Shown here: piece by piece, positions 25,901 through 40,900 of the stretch
How the letters are laid out: each line of letters starts with the position of its first letter
How positions within the stretch are numbered: position 1 is the stretch's first letter
Assembly: GCA_029237695.1 (NCBI GenBank)
Contig: CM055274.1
Coordinates: 70,670,828 to 70,734,827, forward strand
Direction: 5' to 3'
Length of the DNA: 64,000 bases
Origin: Conchocele bisecta
Lineage: Eukaryota > Mollusca > Bivalvia > Lucinida > Thyasiridae
Notes under the pieces: generated by a model
The model's database searches: none
The model's input: only the letters and a program-made list of their open reading frames with translations
What the model was told of the DNA's origin: nothing
Made by a program: the position numbers and the translations under genes

Positions 25901-28900
25901 TAAGTAATAAAATGAACAATATTAAATTATAAAAGAAACAAAATACAATATGCTTACCATTTCCCAGCAGTGGTTCACTTCATGAAGGCAGACTGGTATC
26001 GAATAGACAGTTCCTGGCTTTGTGTTAGTCATGGTACATTTTGGGCATTCATGGTTTTGAAAGATTGAAGTACATGTATCTACATACGCTCTATTGGCAT
26101 TTGAGAAGCAAATTGGGTGTGCCAGTTTTAGGTATTTGATGTAAATCTTCTTAGATGGGTAATTTAGATAAAAAATGACCAGTATGTTTCAATATTACTC
26201 AACCCTTAGACCGCTGTCTAAAAAATGTTGTCTGCTGTTTATTTTCTGTTTTCCATTTTTAGCATCAAAAACATGCGTTAACAGCACTTTAGAATAATTT
26301 ACAACATGCTTTGACAGCACTTCAGAATCATTTCCATTGGAAATGATTCTAAAGTGCTGTAAAAACATTTTTTTATTGATAAATAAGGCAAGATATAAAA
26401 GCAACAGCAGACGACAATTGTTGTGAGTAGCGGTCTAAGGGTTAAGGTAATCTGTTTATGGTGATTGGCATATTTAACACAAGTCAGTTTAGTGAATGTC
26501 TATATGTACACGTGTTGATATCACAAAACATGAGTGGTGAGTGGTGGGTGGTGGTCGGGCGAATGAGACGGCGTAAATTAACGGTATGGGTTCCTCCTTA
26601 TAGGAATCACGATTTGCCTGGTTTGGCCCTCAGGTACGTTTTTATCTTTGGCTCTTTAGTTACCTGGGAGTTTAATTGGGTTATTGCCCATTATGAAAGT
26701 AGTAAGATTATTAAAAATCCTACTGCTTTTGGGAGGGGCCAAGTGATTCTGGTGTGGCGAGGACCTGTCATCAGATCAGGATTATTCTGATTTCAGGGCT
26801 GAATATATAGTTTTTGTCTCGCCCGCAAAAGCGGAAAGCGAGACTAAGGTTTTGCTTTTCCAGAGTTGTCGTCGTCGTCGTCATTCAATGTTAAGTTTTC
26901 GTGTTACGGTCATTACTTCAACACCTTATCAGCTACAGTCATCAAACTTTATACATACCTTTACTATGATATGTAGATGAATATAGAACTATTCTCGGGG
27001 CCCCAGGGTCAAGGTCAAGGCGGAACAAGGCGAGACTGATACCGCGACTGAGACCGAGACTTGTACTATACAAGGCGAGACATTTCATTCCGCGGAATTC
27101 TTGTGTTATTTGTAAATATTCAGTTCTGATTTTGGGATTTTCCCCCTATTTGTACATGTACTTGAACATGTACATGTACTTGAACATGTACATGTACTTG
27201 TACACGTCCTGCTTCAAATGCTGTTTCTTTTCATTTCCATTGTTACAGCATACCTCTACCCCTCCAGCATGTCTAATCTGTGATGTCAAACTGCATATTC
27301 CCGCAGCGATCATAACAGTAATAGTGTCACCATGTGTAATGGTCTTTTGTTGCACTTGTTTATAGATGCAAACTCCAGATAAGCTACGTATTTGCTTAAA
27401 TACCCAATTAAAATTGCCAATTACCCAATTGAAATCAGAAGTAGCGAGTATCAAAAAGCAATACAAATTTTATGGTACATTTATCATGCTGCAGAAAACA
27501 ATAAACAAACCACAAATATAGCATATTTTTCTTATTTTCTATGAAAACACATCTTGGTATTTCATTAGAATTGTCTCCGACAATTCTAATGAAATGCCAA
27601 GACATGTTTTCGTTTAGAAGCAAACTATTTAATAATTAACAGTAGTGTGATTTTATTTTACCCAATTAAAATTTTGAAATACCCAATTGCTTCAGAAATG
27701 ATGGAGTGACAATACTCATGTAACTTTTCTGGCTTCTTCCCACTTGGGATGTAAATGAAGAAAACCTTAAGAAAGTTGCAAGTTCGATCGTTTATATATC
27801 ATTCATGGACTATGTGTTGCGTGCCGTGTGTAAAAACGGTAATATATGTACGAGTCCAATGGAGGCTCCTATAGGAACTGTCGTCCAATCCTAAGTATTA
27901 CGTATTAACAATAGCCTATAGGACACACCGGCACACGCACAAATAGTCAATACAATACATGCAATACAGATGCAAATATAACAATACAATATATATTACA
28001 GGTATGAGTGTGAATTTACTGACCACAAGCGAACAGTATTAACCTGTTAAATATACATTTGATTGTCAATTGCAAGTGAAAAAAGGTGTTGGTGCTTATT
28101 CTGATCAGGTCTGTCAAATTACACCTTTAATAGATTAAAACATGGACTGGTCTATTTGCAATGTAAACATGGGGTACTTAAAGAATTACAGGTCTGAACT
28201 GGGTGGCGGTATAACCAATTAATTAACGGAATGAATTGGTGGTTAACAGTACATAGACACAAATTAGATAACCAAATGGAATGATGCTTTACAGTCCATT
28301 TACACAGATTATAGGGCGTATTAATTATCTAGTGTTGACCGGCTTATACATCGGATGGGTAATTATCAATGAATGGAATGACTGTATATTCCAATGGAAT
28401 ATTATATATTCCAATGGAATATTAGCAATACTAGCAATATTAGCAATACATGTAAATACCTACCAAATAGTAAATCTGGGTGATCCATCCATCCATCCGT
28501 ACTCGTCTTTCTCAGTGAGGTTAGGGGGGTACTGTAATTAATTAGAACTGTTAAGTGCCATGCAACAATCGATAGTGATTCCGCGATATGTGCAAGTAAT
28601 CGAATAGACCGCCATTTTGGGAAAACTGCAGTTGTAAACAAACGTTTCAATGCATTTTAAAACCCATTACAAATTGCAACGCGACTCGCACCCAATGTAA
28701 ATTGAACCGATAGAAATGCTAAAAACGACAAAACATTACAAGAACCAGTTTCTTACCTATGTAAGAAGAATAAAGTCGTCTGTTCAGTAGGGAAATAACT
28801 CAGCAAGTGTCTGACAGTTGAAAATCACGGACTCAAAAGAACTCACTCAAATGCGCATGCGCAGTTTATCAAACTGGCGCTTGCCTACGGCTAATGGTCA

Positions 28901-31900
28901 AAGGGAGACAATTCTTGTCCCTAAGAATACGAAAAGATAAAGAATAGTAGAAATGGGCAAAATATGACCCTGCTACACTCAATTATTAATTCCTTATCTG
29001 GAGCCCTGTAGATGTCATTAAAACGTTGTGAAATGTCCCTCCTGATTTGATAATAAGAGCTGTCGTGATTTGCCTGTCGACATTGTGTAGAACATATGGG
29101 CATAAAGCAGCGGCTCTGGAGTTAAACTTTTCAGATACCTACTATCTCTGTAACCGTAGGTCAGATTTCTTTGTATGCTTATTGGTCATCATCCATATAT
29201 TCATTCTGTGTCCCACTCATGCGGCCCCTGTGCCCCAAGGTCAAAGTCAAATGACTTAGATGTTTGCGTTAAAAGTTTTTGTCTAAATTTGCATTGAACG
29301 TTTCATATACCTACTTTCTCTGTAACCGTAAGTCAGATTTGCTTAAAACTTTGTATGCTTATAATATTGGTCATCATCCATATATTCATTCTCTGTCCCA
29401 TGCATGCAGCCACTGTGCCCAAGGTCAAGGTCAACTGAGTTATCAGTTCACAACTGAGTTGTCAGTTCACCTTGTTTGTAAGGCAAAAATGTTAAACAAA
29501 AATGTTTTCAATAACTTATCAACCGCTTTACTGAGATTGATAATATTTGGCCACAATGTGTGTCTAGCGATGGTGCTTTGTTTTGCATATGACCCACGTC
29601 CGACCGTCCAAGGTCAAAGTCACTGAGGACTTGATTTTTATCAAGGCTGCCAGCGAGGGGATTAGCTTCGTTTAACGATGCCAGTTCTTGTTTTTAAATG
29701 TATATGTTGCTACATTATAACACTTACCCTGATCACCATGCCTCGGCGGGCTCGACATGCGGCCGCGCCATCTATTGTAACGAATTTTCCATTCCATCGA
29801 ATTTTCAGCCTTTGTAGATGGTTTCTGAATTTTATCAAAGCATACGCCATTATGTTTAATAGCAGACAATCTTAATATTTTCCTTCTATGCGCTCAGAAG
29901 TACATGTATATGTCGTGACCGCCATTTGAACCATCTCAAATGAGTGGTCACAACATATACTTTATTGAGAAATAACAAAAACAAAAGTAAAATATTTAAT
30001 ACAATTTATACCCATAATGGTTTATTCCGAAAGGAATGGGTTAATCATGTTCTAATTAGCCTGAGGATGAGAGGATATCTCAACAATGAATCCATCCTTA
30101 ATGATTCATACCATAGCCCTTTCACCCCTAGTAACGGGAATGGATCTTGATACATTGTATATTAATTTTCCGACCAATCCAACCATCACAAAATGATTTT
30201 CAGACTATATATTTATGAAAAGGGCTTTTTGTTCTCAAAAATATGAAAATTACTTGCAAAAAGTGCAGATCCTGATGAGACGGCTCGTCATCGCGAGCCG
30301 GCTCATCTGGATCTACACTATTTGCCAATACACTATACAGATCTGTAGTGTGAAAGAGGCATTCTTACTGTGATTTACACGTGGGACTAAGTGATCCTGA
30401 GTACTGTAAGAGTGTCTGGCATCAGATCAGGACACTTGTCTTTCAGTGATGAAAGTATTTAGTATAGCGCTCCTCCAGGTGGGTCTGCATGTGACAATGC
30501 TGAACATATGTAAAAGCACGGTCACTCAAATAAAATCCTGTGTATGTGACTCCCATTGTCAAAATTGGGCATGTTTTGTTTGCAACCTGTGCAGCACATG
30601 ATGCATCAATTATTTTGATCAGGTAACCCCTGCTATGCATTAACTGAATACACACTGACTGCTAACAAATTGTCGTTTCCTGCAGTGACTAGATACGCAT
30701 ATCCGGGTTACGATAAATTGAAAACAGATTTTTCATTGGTCGAATGACGTCACGTGACATTAGCGAATGAAGTCGGTGTAAAATCGCAGCAAAAACAAAT
30801 ACTCTTTCTTGTCGACGAAAACCATGCCATATTTTCTCTATGTGGCATAACACCTGATAAATAAAATAACATGCTAGAGTTTATCAGGTAAGGCGTTATC
30901 AGGCAAATGCGTAGGAATTTCTCTGAGCCAAGAATAATTTACCGTTTCCTAGCCTTGCCTGATGAACTTGATATTAAAAGCCACTAGCATGGTTTCAGAG
31001 GACAATATATCGAAAGACACTAGCATGGTATTCTCTATATATTTCAGCTAACAATGGAATCCCGAACGATGTCGCTCACCAGCTTGCCAATGAATTCCTC
31101 GCCCAGCTATCAAGCCAGATTGTCAGCGATCTCACAAACAACACAGAGACCGTCTCCCTGCCCGAAGACACCACCAACAGTCAGTTAAACGAGCGACTGA
31201 CGTTCCACGAGCGCTGTGGGAGCCTCGTGAAACTAAGCAATAGTCGGAGAACGGCGGAGAGGCGGCGGCCACTCGACGAGTTTAACAATGGCGTGGTCAT
31301 GACCAACAGACCTCTGAAGGACGATGAACTGTTTGAAGTAAGCCAGGCATGAGTATTGCTTTTGGTCTATTTTTGGGGGATTAAAAATTCTGGCCCATTC
31401 TCAATAAAAAAAATATGTTTTCCTGTTTTCAAATAAAAAATGGAGGATGTGGGTATCTTAGCGATGAATCCATCCTTCAGATGAATCCATCCTTTAGCGA
31501 TGAATTTTACTGGGATTCACACCTGGCGCTAAGTGGTCTGGTGTTGTAAGGGTGGTCTTTCAGTGTTGAAAGTTTGATTTCAGCGCTATCGAAGAATTAT
31601 ACAACCAACATCCAAATTTGTGGTTTTGCATATTTTATGCAAATGGACATATGTTGGTCACAGCACAAATTTTGCAGGCTGAACTTTTTAAACACGGGTT
31701 TTTCGCTATAAAAATAGTTCTAACATCTTAACTTGATCGCCTTTTCAATGTATTCAATTTTTATTTGCTTTTTGTCGAGCCCGCTTGCAGAAAGCGAGAC
31801 ATAGTGATCACAATGACGTCCGGGTGTCTGTGCATCCGTGCGTCCGTCTGTGTGTGCATCCGTCCAAAATCTACGTTAAAGTTTTTAAATACCTTATATC

Positions 31901-34900
31901 TCTGCAGTCCCAGCCCCGTGCAGGCACCGGGGCTGGATCAACTGATCCTGAGAATAGTGCTGCAGTAGCCATTGCTTGTCGTAAAAGGCGACTAAACTGG
32001 CTTAACGATTGGGTTCATACTTTCCGGAACCCACTATACCAGATTTGGCCTTCATGTACATTTTTGGCTTTCTTGTATGTGAGAGTTGAGTCAGGCTATG
32101 CCCCATATATAGAAGTAAGATTAGCGCTAATCCTATTACTTTTAGGGGATGGGATAAATGATGCTGGTGTGGCGAGTGCCTGGCACCAGATCAGGTTGTT
32201 CTAATTTCAGGACTGAATATATATTTTGATTGTAGATATTGAGTTCTGAAGTTGGGATTTACCCCCCTCGGACAGGTGGATACGGGACTCGACCTCGTTG
32301 ACCCGTCTGCGTGTAGACTCCCTGAGGCTTGTACCTCTATGTCAGAAAAGCGGACGTTAAACCCTATTCACTCACTCACTCTGCAGTCCTAAGTCACATT
32401 GACTTGAAACTTCATATGCTTATTAGTTATCATCCATATATTCATGCTGTGTCCCACTCATGCGGCCCCTGTGCCGAAGGTCAAGGTCAAATGACTGAAA
32501 AGTTTGCGTTAAATTTTTGTCAAAATTTGCGTTAAAGTTTTCAAATACCTATCTCTGTAACCATAAGTCAGATTTGCTTGAAACTTTGTATGCTTATTGG
32601 TCTTCATCCATATATTCATTCTGTGTCCCACTCATGCGGCCTCTGTGCCCCTATGTCAAGGTCAAATGACTTGGAAGTTTGCGTTAAAGTTTCTGTCAAA
32701 TTTGCATTCAAGTTTTCACATACCTACTATCTCTGTAACCGTAAGTCAGATTTGCTTGAAACTTTGTATGCTTATTGGGCATCATCCAAATAATCATTCT
32801 GTGTCCCACTCATGCGGCCCCTGTATCCCATCATCAAGGCCATATGACTTAGAAGTTTGCGTTATTATAAAATCTTCGTTAAAGTTTTTACATGTCTTAT
32901 ATCTCCACAATTGTGACTCCAATTTACTTCAAACTTCCAATACTTTTCATCATCCATATTTTAATTCCATAGCCTGCCAATGTGGTCCACATGCCGAAGG
33001 TCAAGGTCAAATGAGTTTGAAATTTGTGTTATTTTTACACCATCTCCCCAACACTTACTCTGATTTACTTCAAACTTCAAATAATTCTTTATTATCATCC
33101 ATATTTTCATTCTATAGCCCACCCATGTGGCCCACATGCCTAAGATCAAGGTCAAGTGACTTTAAAATTTGCGTTAAAGCTTTTACATACCTTATATCTC
33201 CACAACCCTTATTTCAAACTTCAAATAAATACACTCCGAGACCATCAAAAAGGTCAAGTGACTTTAAAATTTGCGTTAAAGCTTTTACATACCTTATATC
33301 TCCACAACCCTTAATTCAAACTTCAAATAAATACACTCCGAGACCAGCAAATGCCTCGGCGGGCTCGACATGAAATGGTGCTTATGTCCATTGTTCGCAA
33401 TTAATTTTTTACAACATCCATCATGCTTCTAACAAATAACTGGTCACATGTGGCCGATACTGGATATATGGTGCTTATGTCCACTTCAACCAGTGTACAC
33501 CATTCACACAGGCTGGTCGGGGTCTACACTGTTCGCAATTCATTTGTTCTACCCCCCGCAACGAGTTGTGGGGGGGGTATACTGGAGTCAGGTTGTTTAT
33601 ACCCCCCGCAACGAGTTGTGGGGGGGTATACTGGAGTCAGGTTGTCCGTCCGTCCTCCATCCGTCCGTGCGTCCGTAAACTTAACATCAGAGAAATATTG
33701 TTATAACTTCTATTTCCTTTTTCTAAAATGCTTAATATTTCACACATGCATTCCTGTAAGGCTCTACTACCATGCTGTGCCAAATCCACGACCGTCCAAC
33801 CCCCGCTGATCCCAAGGTCACGGTCAAATACTTAGTCTGTTTACAAAACTTAACATCAGAGAAATATTGTTATAACTTCTACTTCCTTCATCTAAAATGC
33901 TTAATATTTCACACATGCTTTCCTGTAAGGCTCTACTAACATGCTGTGCCAAATCCACGAGCGTCCAACCCCGGCTGATCCCAAGGTCAAGGTCAAATAC
34001 TTAGTCTGTTTACAAAACTTAACATCCGAGAAATATTGTTATAACTTCATCTAAAATGCTTAATATTTCACACATGCATTCCTGTAAGGCTCTACTACCA
34101 TGCTGTGTCAAATCCATGACTGTACAACCCCCGCTGATCCCAAGGTCAAGGTCAAATACTTAGTCTCTTTACAAAACTTAACATCAGAGAAATAAGTTAT
34201 AACTTCCATTTCCTTCATTGAAAATTCTTAATATTTCACTTGTGCATTCCTCTAAGGTTGTACTATCATGCTTTGACAAATCTATGACCGTCCAACCCCC
34301 GCTGATCCCTAGGTCAAGGTCACATACTTCGTCTCTTTACAAAACTTAACATCAGAGAAATATGTTATAACTTCTATTTCTTTCATTGAACATTCTTAAT
34401 ATGTCATGCATGCATTTCTGTAAGGCTCTACTATCATGCTGTGACATATTCCCGCTGATCTCGAGGTCAAGGTCACATACTTAGTCTCTTTACAAAACTT
34501 AACACCAGAGAAATCGGTTATAACTTCTATTTCCTTGCTCGGATCTGCTTCACATTTCACACACGCATTGCTCCAGTGGACCTCTACCACCCTGTGACAA
34601 ATTCATGTTCATGCCGCTCCCGCTAAGCTCAGAGTCAAGGTCACAAGCCCACACACTTGGAAATTTTTACATATTTTAGGGGTACCTGGCCCCACGCGGG
34701 GGGTATTCCGTAAGCCTCGCTTACTGACCAATCTAGTTACAACATCCATCATGCTTCTAACAAATATATCCATAACTTCTACTTGACTCTTTAGATCCGA
34801 CTGGACAGATTGGTGGATAAGTGGTCGGGCTCCATCGAGGTGGGGATTACAACACACAACCCCAATGCCATTGATTTTCCGGCAACCATGACCAATATGC

Positions 34901-37900
34901 GGTCAGGTAAGTTCTCTGCGTGTTCAGTTTTTCAATTTATAGACATGTCTAGCGAATTTATGCATTTTATTACACAGCTTGGTATTGTACGAAATACTTG
35001 CTCTTTCAGTTCATTCGTGCAACTTATTATGTTTCTACACAGCATATGAGTTAGCCTTTCAACGCCTCAGATTGTGGGCAGCAGGTTGGGAGGATGCAGA
35101 GCTCCAGTTAAGGTGCGTAATTTGATATACTTTGGGTCGAATTTGGTTATTTCTTCACCAAAAATGGCAAGTTGGGAGTGCTTTAGAATCGCCTCATTGA
35201 GACGATTCTAAAGAACTCCCCTCGAATATTTGTTCAAATTACGCACATTAACTGGAGCTCTGAGGATGTGAAGGGTAGTTTAACGATCCTTATAAGAGTA
35301 GTAAGATTAGTACTAATCCTATTACTTTTCAGAGATGGGGCTACGTGACCCTGGTGTGGTGAGGGTCTGGCAGCAGATTTTCAGGGTTGAATATGTGTAC
35401 TTTTTAAGCAAATATTCAGTTCAGATTTTGGGATTTGAGGCCAGTGTAAAATGATGTTAGCTGTTGACAGGCCATTATTTGGCATTAATATATAACATTC
35501 TGCAGACTATAAGGGTAATGTTGGAAGATAATATATGTCCAGATGAGTCCGTTCATAGCGCTATATCACCCAGACCGAATACGTCTTGTGTTGGAGCTTG
35601 TTACTAAGCTTCTGCCTTCATTTCTCCTATATGTTACAGGTACAATAATGATGAGTGGCTGCGGTATACTGACCAATGGTAAAGGCACACGCCGCGAATA
35701 CGGCCAGTATAATCTCGACGCTCTCGCTGTAAGTTTATGCCATTTAAATACCCAAACGGTATAATTATATGTTATAGGGCTCATAAAATTGACTTCCAGG
35801 GATTGTGTGACCAATTTAGATCCTGATCATCATATGTGGTTGTGACTTGAGAAATGGGGCTTATAGCACTTGTGTCCCAACTCCCTCATTGTAAGTGTAT
35901 GCTGTGTAAACGCTCGTTCAGATTACAAGTCATAGGATGATAAAAAATGGCTTCAGAATGTACATTTCTACTGTCTGTTCCACGTTTTTCTGCCGATAAA
36001 CTTTTGGCTACTTTTTCACCAATAACAAAAAAGTCACACTCCCTAAAAGTTTTGTTTGATGAAATTCCATCAAATATTGACTTTTGTCGCGCCTGCTTTA
36101 GCAGAGGCGCGACTATAGTCGTCGTATTGTAACGCCTGCTTTAGCAGAGGCACGACTATAGTCGTCGTATTTTCCGTCGTCGTCCGTTTTTTTTGTACGG
36201 CAAATGCGTTAAAGCTATTGTTTTTTCACAATATCTCTTTCCCCTTGCCAGACATTCATAATATTTCACATCAATATTTGTCTAGGGATGATGCTTCATT
36301 ACGCACACCCCCACATCCAAATTCTGAAGGTCAAGGTCATTTGTTTACTTGTAATGTTCACCGGTTTTGTAACAGAAATGCGTTAAAGTTATTGTTTTTT
36401 CACAATATCTCTTTAACCCCTTGCCAGACTTCATTACGCACATCCCCACATCCAAATTCTGAAGGTCAAGGTCATTTATTTACTTGTAATGTTCACGGTC
36501 AAATGCCTCGGCAGGCGCGACACCGCTTCCGTGGCGGAATTCTTGTCTGTTTATTTGGCATATAGTGTTACCCCTGTCCTGTGTTCGTCGGTCCATACGT
36601 TCAAAATTCTTATCTGAACTGTAACTTTGTTATGAATGGAGGGATTTTGAAATAACTTTGGCAAATATGTGTGTGCAAGACCCAGGCTGTTTCACTAAAC
36701 TTTGTACGACTAAAATGTTGGTATGTGCAAATTTAGGATCGTCTGGAAATTTCATTTGATGGATTTACATTTATTGAGCATAGGCGGCATATGCAGCCTA
36801 TGCTCAATAAATATAAATCCAATAGTCGTTTACAAGACAACATTGTTAATGTGAAATTTACAGACCATCATAATTTTGCACTTACGAACATTTTAGTCGT
36901 ACAAAGTTTAGTGAACCAGCCCCCTGGGGGCCGTTTCACTAAACTTCATACGACTAAAATGTTTGTAAGTGAAAAATGATGATAGTCTGTAAGTTTCACA
37001 TTAACCATATGTTCTTGTAAACAATTATTGGATTTACATTTATTGAGCATAGGCTGCATATGCAGCCTATGCTCAATAAATGTAAATCCATCAATTGAAA
37101 TTTCCAGACGATCCTAAATTTGCACTTACGAACATTTTAGTCGTACGAAGTTTAGTGAACCGGCCCCCTGGTCCGTAGCTGACCGGTCATGGTCACACTT
37201 AGAGGTCAGTTGTCAAAATGAGAACAATAGAGCGTGTCCGGCCTGTAATTGTGTCGAGCATCGCGTCACATTTAATGAAATAAACCATGTTTGTGTGATC
37301 ACTGCTATATTCCGTTTCTGGCTCGTCTGTGTATACATGTACCTTGCTGGTGAAGGACGTAAAACCCCAACCAAACAATGAAGCAATCAACCAATTCTGT
37401 TTCAGGATGGAGACAGAATAGCCCTGATAAGGAAGACAAATGGCTCACTACACTACTTCATTAACGGCGTAGATCAGGGGATGGCGTCCAACTCGTGTCC
37501 CACCACAGTCTGGGGTGTCGTTGACCTTTATGGAATGGCGGTCAAGGTCACAATTCTCGACAGGAACGATCCGGACTATTCACATGTGACGAATCGTGCG
37601 CCGGAGAGACGGAGCATTTTCCGACAGTTTCCCGATTTATACGATGAGGAAAACAGCGCTGGTATGTTTGTCAATATAACTGTGTATTGATTTATGGCTA
37701 TTGTCATCAATGTAGACGTAGACATCAGTAGCATATTTCACCAACATTGCAAAGTATACTTTTCTAGCAAAGTATACTTTGAGAGAGTAATCATTGATTT
37801 TTCCCGAAATGCATTATTTCATATAGAACTAACGACTGCATATATTTGATGATTAAAAGTATGCAGAATTATTATACTGAATTTATTACATTATCACAGC

Positions 37901-40900
37901 CAAAATGGCTGTGATAATGTAATAAATTCAGAATAATAAAAAATAATAAATTTATCCTAAAATTGAAAATTTCTCCCTCAAAGTATACTTTGCTAGAAAA
38001 GTATACATTGCAATGTTGGTGAAATAGGCTACTGAGCCGAGCCTGATAAAGACACTATCGTATTCTGCTTATCAGATGGGCAATTATAATGGGGCTTTCA
38101 TTGAAAAGAATGTGGACTTTATTACGTTGCGTCATTACACTGACGTCATTCGGTGACTATCATGTGACGCCGTTCGACTAAAAGAGTGTGAGAAAGTAGT
38201 TGTTGCCGGGATATGCGTATGTATTCAATACTCAATGCAGGATTTATCACTCCTTGTGTATTTGGTTGAGGCATAGCGCGTTACTTGCAGAACTCCAGAT
38301 AAGTGTTGTATCTGAAGAGTATTACACCCCTTTATTTAAAATTCAATGTGTATTTTACTTTTACAAATGTATTATTGATTTTCTTCCTTATTAAATAGAG
38401 AACAAATAATAAAAAATAAAACAAATTTAAAAATTCACTTATTTGAGCTGCTTTTTGCAGCTCATAGTGTTTGCTTTTTGCAGCTCATCTAAGTAAATTT
38501 TCAACTTTATTACAGTATTTTCACTACTCGGTTTGAAAATCAATGCGTATTTTCACATTGCTGTGTAGTTTGTATTCCCACTTTTGATAATCAATGCGTA
38601 TTCTAAAATAAGTGTGTAAAATACACCAATACGCACCTTATCTGGAGCTCTGTACTTCATAAAACACTAACCTTGCTAACCAACGACTTTTGCAGAGGAG
38701 GAGGTTGAGCGGCTGGCGTTCCACCCCCACTGTGGCTCCCACGCGGCTGTGTTAAACAACCAGAGAACCGCACACCGACCAAAGTACGTCGCCGCAATGT
38801 GATTCGCCTCGTCATTGTGTCCCATTCAGTTTTCAGCCAGTGTAGCAATAGATGTGTCCGAATGCAGTTACGATCACTGCAGATAGTGTAGCCCTACTGT
38901 CTGTTCCACGTGTTTCTGCTGATTTACTCTAAATATAAAAAAAATATTTTTCACACATGCATTTCTCTGATGGTCTTCTATCATACTGTGAAAAATCCAC
39001 GATCCTCCGGCCTTTTGTGTTTTCAAATGTGCCCTCATTTTCTTTGGCGAATGCATCGTGTGCCGACAAGCCATATTTCTAGTTTATGCAAATATTCAGT
39101 TCTGGACCTGATTTCATCAAAATTGCAAAGTCTACTTATCTAGCAGTATACTTTGAGGGAGTAATCATTGATTTTTATACGACCGTTTTTAAAAAACGGT
39201 ACGTATTATGTTTTACCGCGGAGCGGGTGGCTAACAGAAAAAGTGCATAGTTCGTGTACATAACTGCTCCGAAACCGTTCAGTCGATCGATCTGAAACTA
39301 TGCACACGTCTTCTACACATATCGAAGATGTGCACCTTGGTGTTTTTATGCCGAAAAAATATTTTTTAACAAAAATATCACCTTTTTAACTTAACAGCCA
39401 TTTTTTCTACATTTTTCTATACAGTTGTATATAGGGTACCGAGTTTGTGTACACAGCTCCTCTGAAGCCGTTCAGTCGATCGATCTGAAACTTTACACAC
39501 GTCTTCTACACATATTGAAGATGTGCACCTTGGTGTTTTTATGCGGAAAAAATATTTTTTAACTTTAATATCCATTTTTTCTACATTTTTCTATACAATT
39601 CTATATAGGGTACCGAGTTTGTGCGCACAACTCCTCTGAAATCGTTCAGTCGATCGATCTGAAATAATACACACGTCTTCTACACATATTGAAGATGTGC
39701 ACCTTGGTGTTTTTATGCCGAAAAAATATTTTTCAACAAAAATATCACCTTTTTAACTTTTTCTACATTTTTTCTACATTTTTGTATCCAATTGTATATC
39801 ATTTCTACTTTACACATCTCTGCCTAAATTAGTATACATGTTTAGCACAACGAGATGAAAAAATAATGCTATAGAGTTTCAAATTCTCATTAATGTTTCT
39901 TGCCTTGGTGGTGACAGCTTCACATTTCTGCATCTTTGCTGTCTGGCCCATATTCGACGGGCGTATTTTGTGACTTATTCAGTTTAATAAAAATTAATAA
40001 ATTTATCCTAAATTTCTCCCTCAACATATACTTTGCTAGGAAAGTATACTTTGCAATGTTGGTGAAATAGGCTACAGATTTTGGCTTTCCCCCCAATTCA
40101 TACAGTTGAAATATGGTATTCGGCTTAAAATTACCTTAGCTGTTGACAGGCTGTTTAACCTTAGATGTTAATGGTACGTTAAACCCTTTCACTTTAACTT
40201 GTTTTGTCCGACACTGGCACTGTTTATTTTCCAGTGCATTAGACGACTTCAACAACGGCGTTGTGTTAACCAACCGAACATTACGAGCGAATGAGATTTT
40301 CGAGGTGCGAATAGACAAGATGGTGGACAAGTGGGCGGGGTCCATAGAGATTGGCCTGACTCGCCACGCCCCCGATGACCTTGAGTTTCCGTCCACGATG
40401 ACCAACATCCGCAGTGGAACCTGGATGTTCACGGGCAATGGAGTCATGTTCAATGGCACGACAGTTATGGACGACTACGGGCAGAATCTCGACAGGCTCA
40501 AGGTATTGGTTTACCTTGTGATCCAAATATTTTCTTAAAAGAAGGCAAATATCAAGATCTCGTGTCTTAGCTGCCTAAAATGTTGTTTTGTATAAATATG
40601 GCTCTGACTGGAGAAATGGGGCTTATGGGATTTGTGTCAAGTGAACCTCCCAATCAAATGATCAGAAACATATTACTCGTTTGACGCATGACTGTGTTTC
40701 ATTATTGAAATGGTGTGCAGTGCAGATCCTGATCAGACTGTGTGGATGCACAGGCTGATCTGGATCTACACTGGTCACAAAACCCATAAGCACCATTTAT
40801 CACATTTAAGTTACCTAATGAATCTTATAGGGAGGTGATCGTGTGGGCGTGGTGCGGAAGGAAACGGGCACGGTCCATTTCTTTGTGAATGGGGTAGACC

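Noticed and set aside
32597..33373. 258-codon plus-strand reading frame
   Set aside because: It is the tandem core of a pearl-like element read through; the peptide repeats with the DNA unit and shows no protein family features.
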